Shown in pieces: positions 1-10,540 of a DNA stretch of 64,000 nucleotides. The notes beneath the pieces were generated by a model, which had not been told where the DNA came from, ran no database searches, and saw nothing but the letters and a program-made list of their open reading frames with translations. Numbering within the stretch: position 1 is the first letter of the stretch; each line of letters begins with the position of its first letter. The DNA is from Diadophis punctatus similis (Eukaryota; Chordata; Lepidosauria; Squamata; Dipsadidae), in NCBI GenBank assembly GCA_023053685.1, contig JALIGW010000026.1:3837194-3901193 (forward strand). Direction: 5' to 3'. The position numbers and the translations under genes were made by a program.

Positions 1-618
1 TATTCTATTCTATTCTATTCTATTCTATTCTATTCCATTCCATTCCATTCCATTCTATTCCATATTCTATTCTATTCTATTCTATTCTATTCTATTCTAT
101 TCTATTCTATATTCTATTCTATATTCCATTCCATTCCATTCCATTCCATTCCATATTCTATTCTATTGTATTCTATTGTATTCTATTGTATTCTATTGTA
201 TTCTATTGTATTCTATTCTATTCCATTCCATTCCATTCTATTCTTCTATTTCTATTCTATGCTATTCTTCATTCCATATTTTCTATTCTATTCTATTCTA
301 TTCTATTCCATTCTGTTCTATTCTTTCTATTCTATTCTTTCTATTCTATTATTCTATTCTATTCTATTCTACTCTATATTCTATTCTATTCCATTCCATT
401 CCATTCCATTCCATTCCATTCCATTCCATTCCATTCTATTCCATTCCATTCCATTCCATTCCATTCCATTCCATATTCTTATTCTATTCTTATTCTATTC
501 TATTCTATTCTATTCTATTCTATTCTATTCTATTCTATTCTATTCTATTCTATTCTATTCTATTCTATTCCATTCCATTCCATTCCATTCCATTCCATTC
601 CATTCCATTCCATTCCAT
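1..618. repeat. (ATTCT)n/(ATTCC)n array, open at the left edge
   Basis: Pentanucleotide array with blocks of ATTCT and ATTCC and occasional ATTGT. Open frames in all three forward frames are by-products of the 5-bp period. A CR1 or L2-like LINE tail may precede it outside the window, because the same array follows LINE ends elsewhere here. Confidence 0.97.
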
Positions 619-1340
619 TATTTCGGTTTCGAAGCAAATCAGAATGTTCATAATTTTTTTTAAAAAGCAAGCAATTTTCAAAGGAGGGTTTCGCACGCTC
701 CCCAGGTTTTGCATTAATATTCACTCCGTCTTCCCTCGGTGTAGCATATACGGTATACATATATATATATGTTGCGCACACTCATCCGTATCCATGTAGA
801 CGTGATTCACATCTGTCACGCGCTTCAGGAAAGCTGGCATTGCAATTTGATTACGGCGACGGCACTTTTTAACTGCTGTCGAAAAAAAAGACAGCGTCTT
901 GTACAAACAGCTGCCGAAACACATGCCGGCTTCCGGGAGACCCGGTTTTAAATCATCCCACGGTGATGAATCTTTATTTGACACTAATACTTTTTAACTT
1001 CATAAAGGACAATTAAAATGAATTGCAGCTAAATGCTCGCTCAAGACATCCCGGTTGCTACCGAAAGGGTAACACGCTTTGCCAACATTGCTGTTGTTTT
1101 CAGAGGGCGTAGAAGGTAAAAAAATAATTTAAAAAAAATGACAGATGCAATCGGACTTTTTTTTGGCCGGAGGGGGGGGTAATATCACTCTAATCGAGCT
1201 GGTTTTGAGATTCGGCGGGAACAGGTTGGCAGAAAGATGCTGGTTTTGAGAAGCGTTGGAAACACACATGTAGACCCAACTTCTCTGGCTCCAAATTTAT
1301 ATATAAGCGATAACTGGCAATTTATATATAAGCGATAACT
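619..1340. other. intronic sequence without recognisable gene
   Basis: Mostly non-repetitive intron sequence. Near 1290-1340 a segment of about 22 bp (AATTTATATATAAGCG-ATAACT) is directly duplicated with about 27-bp spacing. No exon signals were found. Confidence 0.6.
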
Positions 1341-1344
1341 ATGC

Positions 1345-2000
1345 AGAGAAGAGGGGGTCAACCTATTCTCCAACATCTGAAGGCAGGACAAGAAGCAATG
1401 GGTGGAAACCATTGAAAGAGCCGAGGTGGCGCAGCGGTTAGAGGCAGGTACTGGCCACTTTAGCTGACACTGATCCGCAGGTCAGCGGTTCAAATCTCAC
1501 CGGCTCAAGGTTGACTCAGCCTTCCATCCTTCCAAGGTAGGTAAAATGAGGACCCAGATTGTTGGGGGCAATGTAAATATATACATTGCTTACTGGTGTA
1601 AACCGCTTAGAGAGTGCTTGCACTGTGAGGCGGTATATAAATCTCACAAAATAAATAAATAAATAAATAAACTAACCAAGGAGAGAAGCAACCTAGAACT
1701 AAGGAGAAAATTCCTGAGAGTAAGAACAATTAACCAGTGGAACGACTTGTCTCCAGAAGTTGTGGGTGCTCCAACACTGGAGGCTTTTAAGAAGAGATCG
1801 GACAGCCATTTGTCTGAAATGGTAGAGGGTCTCCTTCTTGAGTAGGGGGCTGGACTAGAAGATGTTGGATAACCATTTGTCTGAAGTAGTGTAGGCTTTC
1901 CTGCCTATGCAGGGGGTTGGACTAGAAGACCTCCGAGGTCCCTTCCAACTCTGTTATTATAAGACCTCCAAAGTCCCTTCCAACTGTGATGTTCTATGTT
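1345..2000 (+). mobile_element. CR1 LINE 3' end, split by a SINE
   Basis: The CR1 C-terminal coding and 3' UTR consensus shared by other copies in the window (GAAGCAACCTAGAACTAAGG, CTCCAACACTGGAGG, GACTAGAAGACCTCC) runs from 1345 to 1418. It is broken by a SINE at 1419-1670 and resumes to about 2000. The tail contains two successive CR1 ends from different subfamilies and a third copy of the 'CTCC..GGTCCCTTCCAACT' motif, so it is a small mosaic. Confidence 0.88.
1419..1670 (+). mobile_element. Sauria-type tRNA SINE with (AAAT)n tail
   Basis: The tRNA-derived head (GAGGTGGCGCAGCGGTTAGA, then a box-B-like GGTTCAAATCT) is followed by the lineage body (CCTTCCATCCTTCC, AAAATGAGGACCCAGATTG, CGCTTAGAGAG) and an AAAT tail. 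It sits inside CR1. Confidence 0.93.
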
Positions 2001-3016
2001 TATGCCTGTTGAGATTTGAATTACGGCTTGAGGCAATAAGATCTTTTTCCCTTGAAAACTAATCCCTATCAAATAAAACCCGATAATAAAGTCTAATTAA
2101 TAAAATATTTATTTCAGTCGAAAAGAACATAAAAACCATAATCTAAATAGCTACATTTCTGCAAACTAAATCATGTCCTCTCTCGGCAGAGGACTATGGC
2201 AGAGAAGAAGAAAAATATGCAATGGAATGTTAGACATGCGCAGATCACCTATCACCTGTCTGCTGTGCTAGGAATGTCTGAGTACCATAGAGTGTAGCAT
2301 ATGATCACAGCTGACAATCAAAATTCACATCGTGACAATGCCCAGCCTGGGCAAGTTTAAATTTTGCCCTGTGGCACCTGCCCTGCCAATATTCTAATCC
2401 AACATGAGATGGGACCACTGTCCTTCCACCTAGAGCTGTAAAAGGTGGGCGGACGACTTCCTGTACAGTCAGCTAAGTCACGAAACAGCACTGCTGGATT
2501 ACAGCAAGCTCCCTGCGCGCGCAAGCTTAAGTAACTGCAGCCAGAAATATTTTAATTAGCTCTCTGCTGGACTCATTGTATTTAAAAATCAATGAGTGGC
2601 TGCACGCTAAAGCCCAGGTTTACAACTTTCCTTCACTTCATATAATTGATCCCTCTGTGGCCCAAACACACATGTGGCAAACTCCACAGATTTCTGAAGA
2701 TAACTGGTCCCCCCACCCCGCGCAGTATGGATTAAAAAGCTGCATTGCTTGGGTTTCTAAGCTGCACGTTAGGGTTTATTTATTATTTTATCAACCCAAA
2801 TTGTGTAAAACAAACAGAGTTGAAGAGAAAATGGTGTCTAATTTAAACTATTTATTTATTATCCTGCCTTCGTTGTTGTTTATAAATAACTCAAGGTGGC
2901 AAACATCCGATCCAGAACTCAACAGAAATGACATTCGTGTCACTAGATATTTAAAGAGCATCATATAAGTTAGGAAGCTGCCCCATATCAGTCTGTATAA
3001 TATTCTCCTTTATCGG
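2000..3016. other. intronic sequence, no gene seen
   Basis: A/T-rich sequence without splice-flanked coding potential or a repeat family recognised from other copies in this window. The segment at 2330-2480 may be old transposon. Confidence 0.5.

Positions 3017-3071
<55 letters not shown>
3017..3071. repeat. (TCTG)n microsatellite
   Basis: About 13 perfect tetranucleotide units. Confidence 0.97.
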
Positions 3072-3125
3072 TGTGTTGCTAATCCAGCAAAAACAGCAAT
3101 AGCAAAGCATGACAAAACAGCACAA

Positions 3126-3617
3126 AATAGCACTAGCACTTAGACTTATATACCGCTTCATAGTGCTTTACAGCCCTCTCTAAGCGGTTTACAGAGTTCA
3201 GCATATTGCCCCCAACAATCTGGGTCCTCATTTTACCCACCTCAGAAGGATGGAAGGCTGAATGAACCTTGAGCCAGTCAGGATTGAACTGCTGGCAATG
3301 GGAGGAAGGAAGGAAGGAAGGAAGGAAGGAAGGAAGGAAGGAAGGAAGGAAGGAAGGAAGGAAGGAAGGAAGGAAGGAAGGGCAATAGCAATAGCACTTA
3401 GACTTATATACCGCTTCATAGTGCTTTACAGCCCTCTCTAAGCGGTTTACAGAGTTCAGCATATTGCCCCCAACAATCTGGGTCCTCATTTTACCCACCT
3501 CGGAAGGATGGAAGGCTGAGTCAACCTTGAGCCTGGTGAGATTTGAACAGCTGAACTGTTGAACTAGCAGTCAGCCTGCAGTCGCAGCATTTAACCACTG
3601 CACCATCCCGGCTCTTA
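3126..3617 (-). mobile_element. two Sauria SINEs flanking (GGAA)n
   Basis: A minus-strand SINE (3126-3300, lacking its tRNA head) abuts a GGAA array (3301-3382) and a second minus-strand SINE (3383-3617) that has a complete head. Both end in the AATAGC-type tail seen at 17.7 kb. The order suggests one SINE inserted next to, or was duplicated across, the tetranucleotide array. Confidence 0.9.
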
Positions 3618-4021
3618 GCACCCAACAGCAGGAATTCTTAGCTGTGATAGGTTTCAGGGCATCTGTAAACTTGGATGGAGGGAAAAAAAGTATTCTAATT
3701 TTATTTTCACTAACCTCCACCTGGAATTTACTTTGTCTTGTAATATATTTAATGGATTAGTAAGGAAGCAGGTATATTAGTGCATTACATATTTGCTCTT
3801 TTTCAATGTTTTGCTATCTGCATCAGAGAACAACTTGTTCCTTTTGCAGATATTCCTCCATATTCTCGTATTTTACTTTTGGGATTTTATTGCACTCTTT
3901 TGAGAAGGGCCCATGGGTTTCACCTGACTTTCAAAAGGGCCCCCCAGGGGATGAAAATGTTAAGAATTGCTGCTTTAGAGAATCTTTCCAGAGATAAGGT
4001 GCCAGAGCCCCCTGCAACAAC

Positions 4022-4750
4022 ATAGCTAAGAAGGCATTAAGAGTGGTTAACCTAATCTTGCGTAGCTTCTTCTCTGGTAGCATTGTACTCTTAACCATAG
4101 CATACAAAACATTTGCTAGACCGATTCTTGAATACAGCTCATCTGTCTGGAATCCACGCTACATATCAGACATTAACACAATTGAGAATGTCCAGAGATA
4201 CTTCACAAGAAGAGTATTACATTCCTCTGTTCACAACAGAATTCCTTACGAAACCAGACTTGAAATTTTGGGACTTGAAAATTTAGAACTACGCCGCCTT
4301 CCATCTGACCTAAGTGTAGCTCACAAAATTATCTGCCTCAATGTCCTACCTGTTAATGACTACTTCAGCTTCAACCGCAATAACACACGAGCTCACAATA
4401 GATACAAACTTAATGTAAACCGCTCCAAACTTGATTGCAAAAAATTCGACTTCAGCAACAGAGTGGTTAATGCCTGGAACACTTTACCTGACTCAGTAGT
4501 TTCTTCCCCAAACCCCAAAAACTTCAACCTCGGATTATCTACCATCGACCTCACCCCATTCCTAAGAGGTCGGTAAGGGGCGTGCATAAGCGCACAATCG
4601 TGCCTACCGTTCCTGTCCTAATGTACCCATATATTCATACCTCTTGTACTCATAATCATGCTTGTACTATTACATGTATATGCAATCATAATTTTATTGT
4701 TTATATTTTGCTTTAATCATATATGCTTGACAAATAAACAAATACAATAA
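4022..4750 (+). mobile_element. LINE ORF2 3' end (CR1/L2 group)
   Basis: A frame open from about 4022 to 4576 encodes the C-terminal part of a non-LTR reverse transcriptase. It has the thumb segment YKTFARPILEYSSSVWNP, then NVQRYFTRRV, YETRLEILGLENLELRR and a terminal RVVNAWNTLPDSVV, the pattern of jockey/CR1/L2-group elements. About 170 bases of 3' UTR end in TGACAAATAAACAAATAC. It is 5' truncated. Unlike the other LINE ends here, no pentanucleotide array follows. Confidence 0.85.
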
Positions 4751-6170
4751 AACAGGAGGTGGGGTGGGGAAGAAAATAATCCCACAGTTCAATCAGGAGC
4801 TTTGATCCTGAGGTCTGTAGCTTAACGTTGAAGTCTCAAGGTGGAAAATTCAGAATAGGAATACATTGATCTGTATGTACAATTTTACACCTAATTTTTT
4901 CAGACAAAAAAACAACAACACCCCGTAATGGATGACCCAGTAATATGGGCAATACAATTTGTCTTTACAGATTTCAAAGAATTTGAAAGAGGCTGAGTCA
5001 GGCTGCTGTTTTCATTTCTAATTTTTTAATACTTTGCTCATTTCCCCCTTTGTTTTAAGAGAGTTTAATCTCCCTTTAGCACTTAAAAAGGTACAAGGCG
5101 AAAACATGCATGTGCAACATCATCATAAATTACACGTATTTTGAGAGCGAGCAAGGGGAAAAAAACCCCTAAAACTCAAAACTAAACCCGAGCAAGGGGA
5201 AAAAAACCCCCTAAAACTCAAAACTAAACCCAACAATTCTCTCTCTCTCTCTCTCTCTTTTTTAGGCGTTTCTAAAAATCAAGAATTTTGATGCATTTAA
5301 TCGGGTGGCAGTATAGTGTTTCCTTTTATTAAAAATAAAAAGGAAGAAAAAAGGCACTGAAGAAACTATGCAGATGTTTAATTTGGATACACCTGTTCGG
5401 GCTAGAAATACTTCATTATGGAAAATGGAAATTAAAACCTCTAATTTGTGTATACCTGATTTTTAATATCAAACCATTATCTCAGGCATATTTTTAATCA
5501 GCGACACGGCAGTCTATTTCCTTTCTCCATCTTTTATCTGCTGTGGATGTGTTCTCTTTTTCTTTTTCTTTTTTGGAAAGCTATTTAGTACCCATGATTG
5601 TGTGGGAGGGGGAAAAAAAACCCATTTGTTCATAATTATCCAGACGTAAATGTGGAACACAACTGGTACAAGAGCAGCATGCGAAAAATGTATTTAAGGT
5701 CTACCCTCCCAAAATGCTGCTAAAAGCTATTAACCAGTACGTGTTAATTGCCACAGCATTCATATTAATTTTCACTTCAGGCCCGACATTGCTGAATATT
5801 TCCCTTGATACGTTTTAAACAAAGTTTAATTTAAGGAACTGCTTCTATCAACACTTATGAAAATTAACAGCCAAGCAATTAGTACTCATGAATTATCCCT
5901 TCCCCCTGCCTCCTTGCTAAAAAAAACAGTTGCTAACAAAGAAATTGTTGTTGTGTTTCTTTTCAGACAGGGCTCCAATGGCCTTGGACACCCCCTTCCC
6001 CCCCAACCTCAAATTCGAGGGGCTCAGCCCCAAAGAGCTGAAATATGTCATCAAATGATGGCAGAGAAGTTTTATTTTTGCTGCGTTTTATCGGACGTGT
6101 AACCATTTTTAAAAGTGTAACCCAGTTCAAAAGCTTCGGGATGTTTGATGATCTATTGTTTTCACAAAAA
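4750..6170. other. intronic single-copy block, possible conserved non-coding DNA
   Basis: No exon found. A segment of about 45 bp with GAGCAAGGGG and CTAAAACTC is tandemly duplicated at 5149-5232. The part at 5640-5900 is A/T-rich with several homeodomain-like cores (TTAATTG, TTAATTT, ATTAG) and no repeat signature, so it is a candidate conserved element. This is inference from composition only. Confidence 0.4.
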
Positions 6171-6173
6171 GAA

Positions 6174-6412
6174 GAGGCGAGGTGGCACAGCGGTTAGAGT
6201 GCAGTACTGCAGGCCACTTTAGCGGACTGTGACCCGCAGGTCAGCGGTTCAAATCTCACCGGCTCAAGGTTGAACTCATCCTTCCATCCTTCCGAGGTCG
6301 GTAAAATGAGGACCCAGATTGTTGGGGGCAATATAAAAATATATACATTGCTTACTGGTGTAAACTGCTTAGAGAGTGCTTGCACTGTGAGGCGGTATAT
6401 ACATCTCACAAA

Positions 6413-6471
<59 letters not shown>

Positions 6472-6495
6472 AACAAACAAACAAACAAACAAACC
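6174..6495 (+). mobile_element. Sauria SINE with (AAAT)n(AAAC)n tail
   Basis: Full SINE with tRNA-like head GAGGTGGCACAGCGGTTAGA and body, ending in an expanded AAAT run of about 65 bp and an AAAC run. Confidence 0.93.
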
Positions 6496-6569
6496 TCAGC
6501 AAGTTCTAGAAACTTTGCATGGACGAACCAATATGGACAGAAAAGGAGAAATTAATTGAGGGTAAGGGT

Positions 6570-6710
6570 CCACGAAGATCCTCAGTCATTCAGGTTGTCC
6601 CAAAGGTGCTTTTTTTCAAAAAGACTTTGCTTGTTTTGTTCTCGAAGATTGAGAACTGAAGAAGCTTCTTGGATGAGAAGCGAAACCTCTTCAAGGAAAA
6701 ACCAAGTCCG
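6570..6710 (+). mobile_element. fragment of hammerhead-like repeat (GGATGAG..CGAAAC type)
   Basis: Shares GAACTGAAGAAGCTTCTTGG, ATGAGAAGCGAAACSTCTTC and GTTGTCCCAAAG with segments near 40.25, 40.8 and 48.25 kb. It resembles a hammerhead core with two changes from CTGATGA. It is probably from a Penelope-like element; the family assignment is inference. Confidence 0.5.
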
Positions 6711-7089
6711 GTTTGCCATTGGGGACAATTTAGGACAAGGTAAGAGAGGTTTAATAGTGCACCGCATGCAGAAAAGGTAGCCGTCACACTATCCGTGGTT
6801 AAGCATTGTTGAAGACCCAAAATCTTTTGGAGATGCTGAAATACTAAACCCAGCAGAGGCCAACTGCTCTCTGGAATGGCCGAGAAGTCTTAATTCAGCA
6901 ACAACGGAAACCCCAAAGGTGCTTCATGTGCTAAATTCAAGCTGATCAGATGGCAGTGAGATCTTCCTAAGATAGTTTTAGACAATGCTTTCTAAAGAAG
7001 AATCCGGGACTGAGCATTAGAAGGACGTTCCTTAAGCGAACGAGGCAGTCTTTAAGTCTTACCCATGGATGGGTTTTTTTTGCTGGAAA

Positions 7090-7230
7090 TTATTGTTATT
7101 ATTATTATCTCTTTTATTCATTAAACATGAAACTCAGTAAACTGAACATTTAAAAAAGTGTCACAAATATCACTGACTGGTGCTAATGGTTGATACGGGT
7201 TGCTGCCAGCGTCCTAGGTATCAACCAAGT

Positions 7231-7272
<42 letters not shown>

Positions 7273-7500
7273 TTCTTCTTCTTCTTCTTCTTCTTCTTCT
7301 TCTTCTTCTTCTTCTTCTTCTTCTTCTTCTTCTTCTTCTTCTTCTTCTTCTTCTTCTCCTTCTCCTCCTCCTCCTCCTCCTTCTCCACCTTCTTCTTGTT
7401 GTTGTTGTTGTTATTATTATTATTATTATGGTTCTTCGCAGTCAGCCAGATGTTCAGACTAAATTTGGCATTTCTGTCTGCCTATCATCCTTCCCAAAGA
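7090..7500 (-). mobile_element. R4/Dong-type LINE 3' end split by a trinucleotide array
   Basis: 7090-7231 is the reverse complement of the R4 3' UTR seen at 57.2-57.33 kb (ACTCAGTAAACTGAAC, GTGCTAATGGTTGATACG). 7435-7500 matches the sequence that precedes the array in the 56.7-kb copy. Between them lies (TCA)n(TTC)n(TCC)n(TTG)n(TTA)n at 7232-7434. The endonuclease coding part present at 56.9-57.2 kb is absent. Confidence 0.75.
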
Positions 7501-8575
7501 ATACATTTTTAAACAATTCTTTCCCTCTTCTAAAAACCCTCTTTTTTCCGGGTTTCAAATACGACAATTTGAATTCCTTGTTTTATGTAGGAAGAGTTGC
7601 AGGGGGGTTTATTTTGGTGTTTTTTTTTTGCAAACATTCATAAATTCTTTGCCTGGGAATAGAAACGTGCCTGATTTGCATAATTAACTGAACCAGTTGG
7701 GTCTCTTGAGGAAGGAATGCCTAATTGGGAAGAGATGGGGGAGTCTATTACAGGAGGAGGAGGGGGGGAGTTTGGGGGCCTAATTAAGCATGCTTTTTTT
7801 AAAAAAAATCCCTACTTTATTATATATTTACTCCAGTGGCTGGGGTGACTCTTGGAAAAAAAAGGTTTTTTTTCTTTTCAGATTGGGAACACGAGCTTTG
7901 ATTCTCTCTTCTTCTTCTTCTTTTTTTAAAAAAAGAAAAAAGTTTTAATGATCGGGCGGTCCCTCTCTCGACTGGCTCCGTAAAATTTTATTTTGATGGG
8001 GAGAAAAGCAGAGCGAGCTATTGAAACTTCGAGAAAGCTTCGAGTTGGCAGTAGTTAAGCTGATTCTTCACTGAATTTTTATGGAATGATTGCTGCTTTT
8101 GAATAACAGCTGGGGAAAAAAAACTAACCACCCAAATGCAGTGATAAAAATGCATCTTTATGGACCCACCGTGCATTTTCTTGCTGGCGTGTGTCAACGA
8201 GGTCTCCTACCTTGCTTAATTGTCACAGGCCATATTTTATCGAAACAGATTTAAGGTCCCTTCCAAAGCTATAACTGAACTCCACTAAGCTATGCAATAA
8301 GAAGTTTGGTTCATCTTTGGCTTAGTGTTTTGTGCAGTGTTACATCTGGGACTAATAAACCCTAGTTTTATTAACCTAACAAGTAAGTTAAGTACAGCTG
8401 AATTCACGAACTGGCGCAGTTAAACTGTAGTTGTTTCAATCAAAATGGCTTGATGAAACCATTAGTGGCTGATTGACATCTGGGATTCAGGCAGAACCAA
8501 AGTATATGGTGGGTTGGACCTCCATAAAGGCTGTTTCAGTGGTTAAGATTCCATAGACTATAGAACTTGATTATG
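7500..8575. other. intronic single-copy block
   Basis: No exon. Octamer and homeodomain-like sites occur at 7670-7690 (TTTGCATAATTAAC) and near 7780 (CCTAATTAAG). A candidate regulatory element on motif grounds only. Confidence 0.35.
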
Positions 8576-8622
8576 GAGAAATACTATTGTTTCCATCCCT
8601 AATAGAAACAATAGTATTTCTC
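8576..8622. repeat. perfect 18-bp inverted repeat, 11-nt loop
   Basis: 8576-8593 (GAGAAATACTATTGTTTC) is exactly complementary to 8605-8622. It lies at the 5' edge of the LINE fragment that follows. Confidence 0.95.
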
Positions 8623-9021
8623 AACTCCTACCTTCAAAACGATGCTATAGAGCACTGCACACCAAGACAACTAGACACAAGAACAGTTTTTTTCCAGAAC
8701 GCCATCACTCTGCTAAACAAATAATTCCCTCAACGCTGTCAAGCTATTTGCTAAGTCTGCACTACTATTAATCTTCTCATCGTTCCCATCACCCATCTCC
8801 TCCCACTAATGACTGTACGACTGTAACTTTGTTGCTTGTATCCTTACGATTTATATTGACTGGTTCCTAATATGACTTGATTGTTTATTTGTACCCGGAC
8901 TATCATTAAGTGTTGTACCTTATGGTTCTTGACGAACTTATATTATCTTTTATGTACACTGAGAGCATATGCACCAAAGACAAATTCCTTGTGTGTCCAA
9001 TCACACTTGGCCAATAAAGAA
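8619..9021 (+). mobile_element. L2/CR1-like LINE 3' UTR that seeds an ATTCT array
   Basis: Same 3' end as the minus-strand copy at 11720-12645: GCTATAGAGCACTGCAC, GACAACTAGACACAAGAAC, then GCATATGCACCAAAGAC and GGCCAATAAAGAATTC. The terminal AATTCT passes directly into the array. Confidence 0.85.
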
Positions 9022-9880
9022 TTCTATTCTATTCTATTCTATTCTATTCTATTCTATTCTATTCTATTCTATTCTATTCTATTCTATTCTTCTGTTCTGT
9101 TCCTTATTCTATTCTATTCTATTCTATTCTATTCTATTCTATTCTATTCTATTCTATTCTATTCTATTCTATTCTATTCTATTCTATTGTTCTGTTCTGT
9201 TCCTTATTCTATTCTATTCTATTCTATTCTATTCTATTCTATTCTATTCTATTCTATTCTATTGTTCTGTTCTGTTCCTTATTCTATTCTATTCTATTCT
9301 ATTCTATTCTATTCTATTCTATTCTATTCTATTGTTCTGTTCTGTTCCTTATTCTATTCTATTCTATTCTATTCTATTCTATTCTATTCTATTCTATTCT
9401 ATTCTATTCTATTCTATTCTTCTGTTCTGTTCCTTATTCTATTCTATTCTATTCTATTCTATTCTATTCTATTCTATTCTATTCTATTCTATTCTATTCT
9501 ATTCTATTCTATTCTATTGTTCTGTTCTGTTCCTTATTCTATTCTATTCTATTCTATTCTATTCTATTCTATTCTATTCTATTCTATTCTATTCTATTCT
9601 ATTCTATTCTATTGTTCTGTTCTGTTCCTTATTCTATTCTATTCTATTCTATTCTATTCTATTCTATTCTATTCTATTCTATTCTATTCTATTGTTCTGT
9701 TCTGTTCCTTATTCTATTCTATTCTATTCTATTCTATTCTATTCTATTCTATTCTATTCTATTCTATTCTATTCTATTCTATTCTATTCTAATTCTATTT
9801 CCTTTTCCTTTTCCTATTCTATTCTATTCTATTCTTCTATTGTATTCTATTCTATTCTATTGTATTGCCTGGTTCCCCAA
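9022..9880. repeat. (ATTCT)n array with higher-order structure
   Basis: About 860 bp. Blocks of pure ATTCT are interrupted eight times by the variant TCTGTTCTGTTCCTT (near 9091, 9191, 9265, 9335, 9421, 9521, 9615, 9695), giving higher-order units of about 70-100 bp. Long open frames here are periodicity artefacts. Confidence 0.96.
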
Positions 9881-10098
9881 CCATAGAGTCTCCTCCTAGC
9901 GCGGCATCCTTTTTCCTCTGCCGACCGGAAATCCGGTTCCCCCATAGAGTCTCCTCCTAGCACAGCCTCCTTTTTCCACTACCTGTCCTAACCGAAAGCT
10001 CTTATCAATTGTGGAGCCCACTGGCGACAGGGAGCTGCAGCGGAGAGATGAAAGAGCCACATGCGGCTCCTGAGCCGCAGGTTGCCGACCCCTGGCTT
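9870..10098 (-). mobile_element. hAT-type MITE (GGTCAGCAACC family), partial
   Basis: The right end matches the reverse complement of the family at 13824 and 23427 (ATGCGGCTC, GGTTGCCGACCCCTG). An internal segment of about 60 bp (CATAGAGTCTCCTCCTAGC) is duplicated. It ends about 120 bp beyond the exon 4 donor, within the intron. Confidence 0.75.
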
Positions 10099-10221
10099 AA
10101 GGAATCCAACCACCGTTTCAGCCTCCTTAATCCGAGCTGGGCTTATTATTTCGGGGAGACCCCAAAGCAACAATGAAAAAAAAAAACAACGAAAACAGAG
10201 CGGCGCATTGTTCTCGCTTAC

Positions 10222-10373
10222 CTTGCCATCGAACTTGGAGTATTCGTTGAAGGGATTGTTCAACTGCAAAGGACACTGTTCCAGTCGGACTGAGAGGATT
10301 GATGGCTTCGCAGGAGCATGGGCAGGCTTCACCTTGAAGTTCTTCTTCACGAAGAGGCGGCTCAGCTCCTCGG
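10222..10373 (-). CDS. MAPKAP1: MAPKAP1 exon 4 (start of the CRIM-domain region)
   Basis: The minus strand shows a pyrimidine-rich acceptor ending CCCCAG just before 10373 and the donor AAG|GTAAGC at 10222/10221. The 152-bp exon adds two bases to finish an Ala codon and then 50 codons, ending in phase 0. The peptide begins [12 protein letters not shown] and ends [15 protein letters not shown]. The second half is almost identical to mammalian SIN1 as I remember it and leads into the conserved CRIM domain that recruits TORC2 substrates. The first half ([16 protein letters not shown]) is divergent and appears one residue longer than in human. No stop codon or frameshift is seen. Exon 5 (expected to start near GHVGT) was not found further left, so the following intron exceeds 10 kb. 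Confidence 0.95.
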
Positions 10374-10449
10374 CTGGGGTTCGGAGAAAAGAAAGAGAGG
10401 AACATGGCAGTTACTCCATGTTACACACACTTTTATGAGTCAATGGCCC

Positions 10450-10540
10450 ACAGGACGACACAGAGAGCTTCTGCACCAGAGACAAACTCCTTGTGTGTCT
10501 ACTCACACTTGGCCAAATGAAGTATTCAGTTCAACTCAGT
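10450..10540 (+). mobile_element. degraded L2/CR1-like LINE 3' tail
   Basis: GCACCAGAGACAAACTCC, TTGTGTGTC and CACACTTGGCCAA match the last 60 bases of the LINE end at 8.96-9.02 kb, but no pentanucleotide array follows. Confidence 0.7.

Noticed and set aside
1419..1500. tRNA gene
   Set aside because: The box-A/box-B-like head belongs to the SINE; all such heads here carry the same SINE body and tail.
8881..9899. Long open frames (about 300 codons) reading SILFY repeats
   Set aside because: They arise in all three frames from the 5-bp ATTCT period, have no stop by chance of composition, and follow a LINE tail; not genes.
1..10221. MAPKAP1 exon 5
   Set aside because: Searched by eye for the GHVGT..YLPLHSSQD segment on the minus strand; not found, so it is presumed left of the window.
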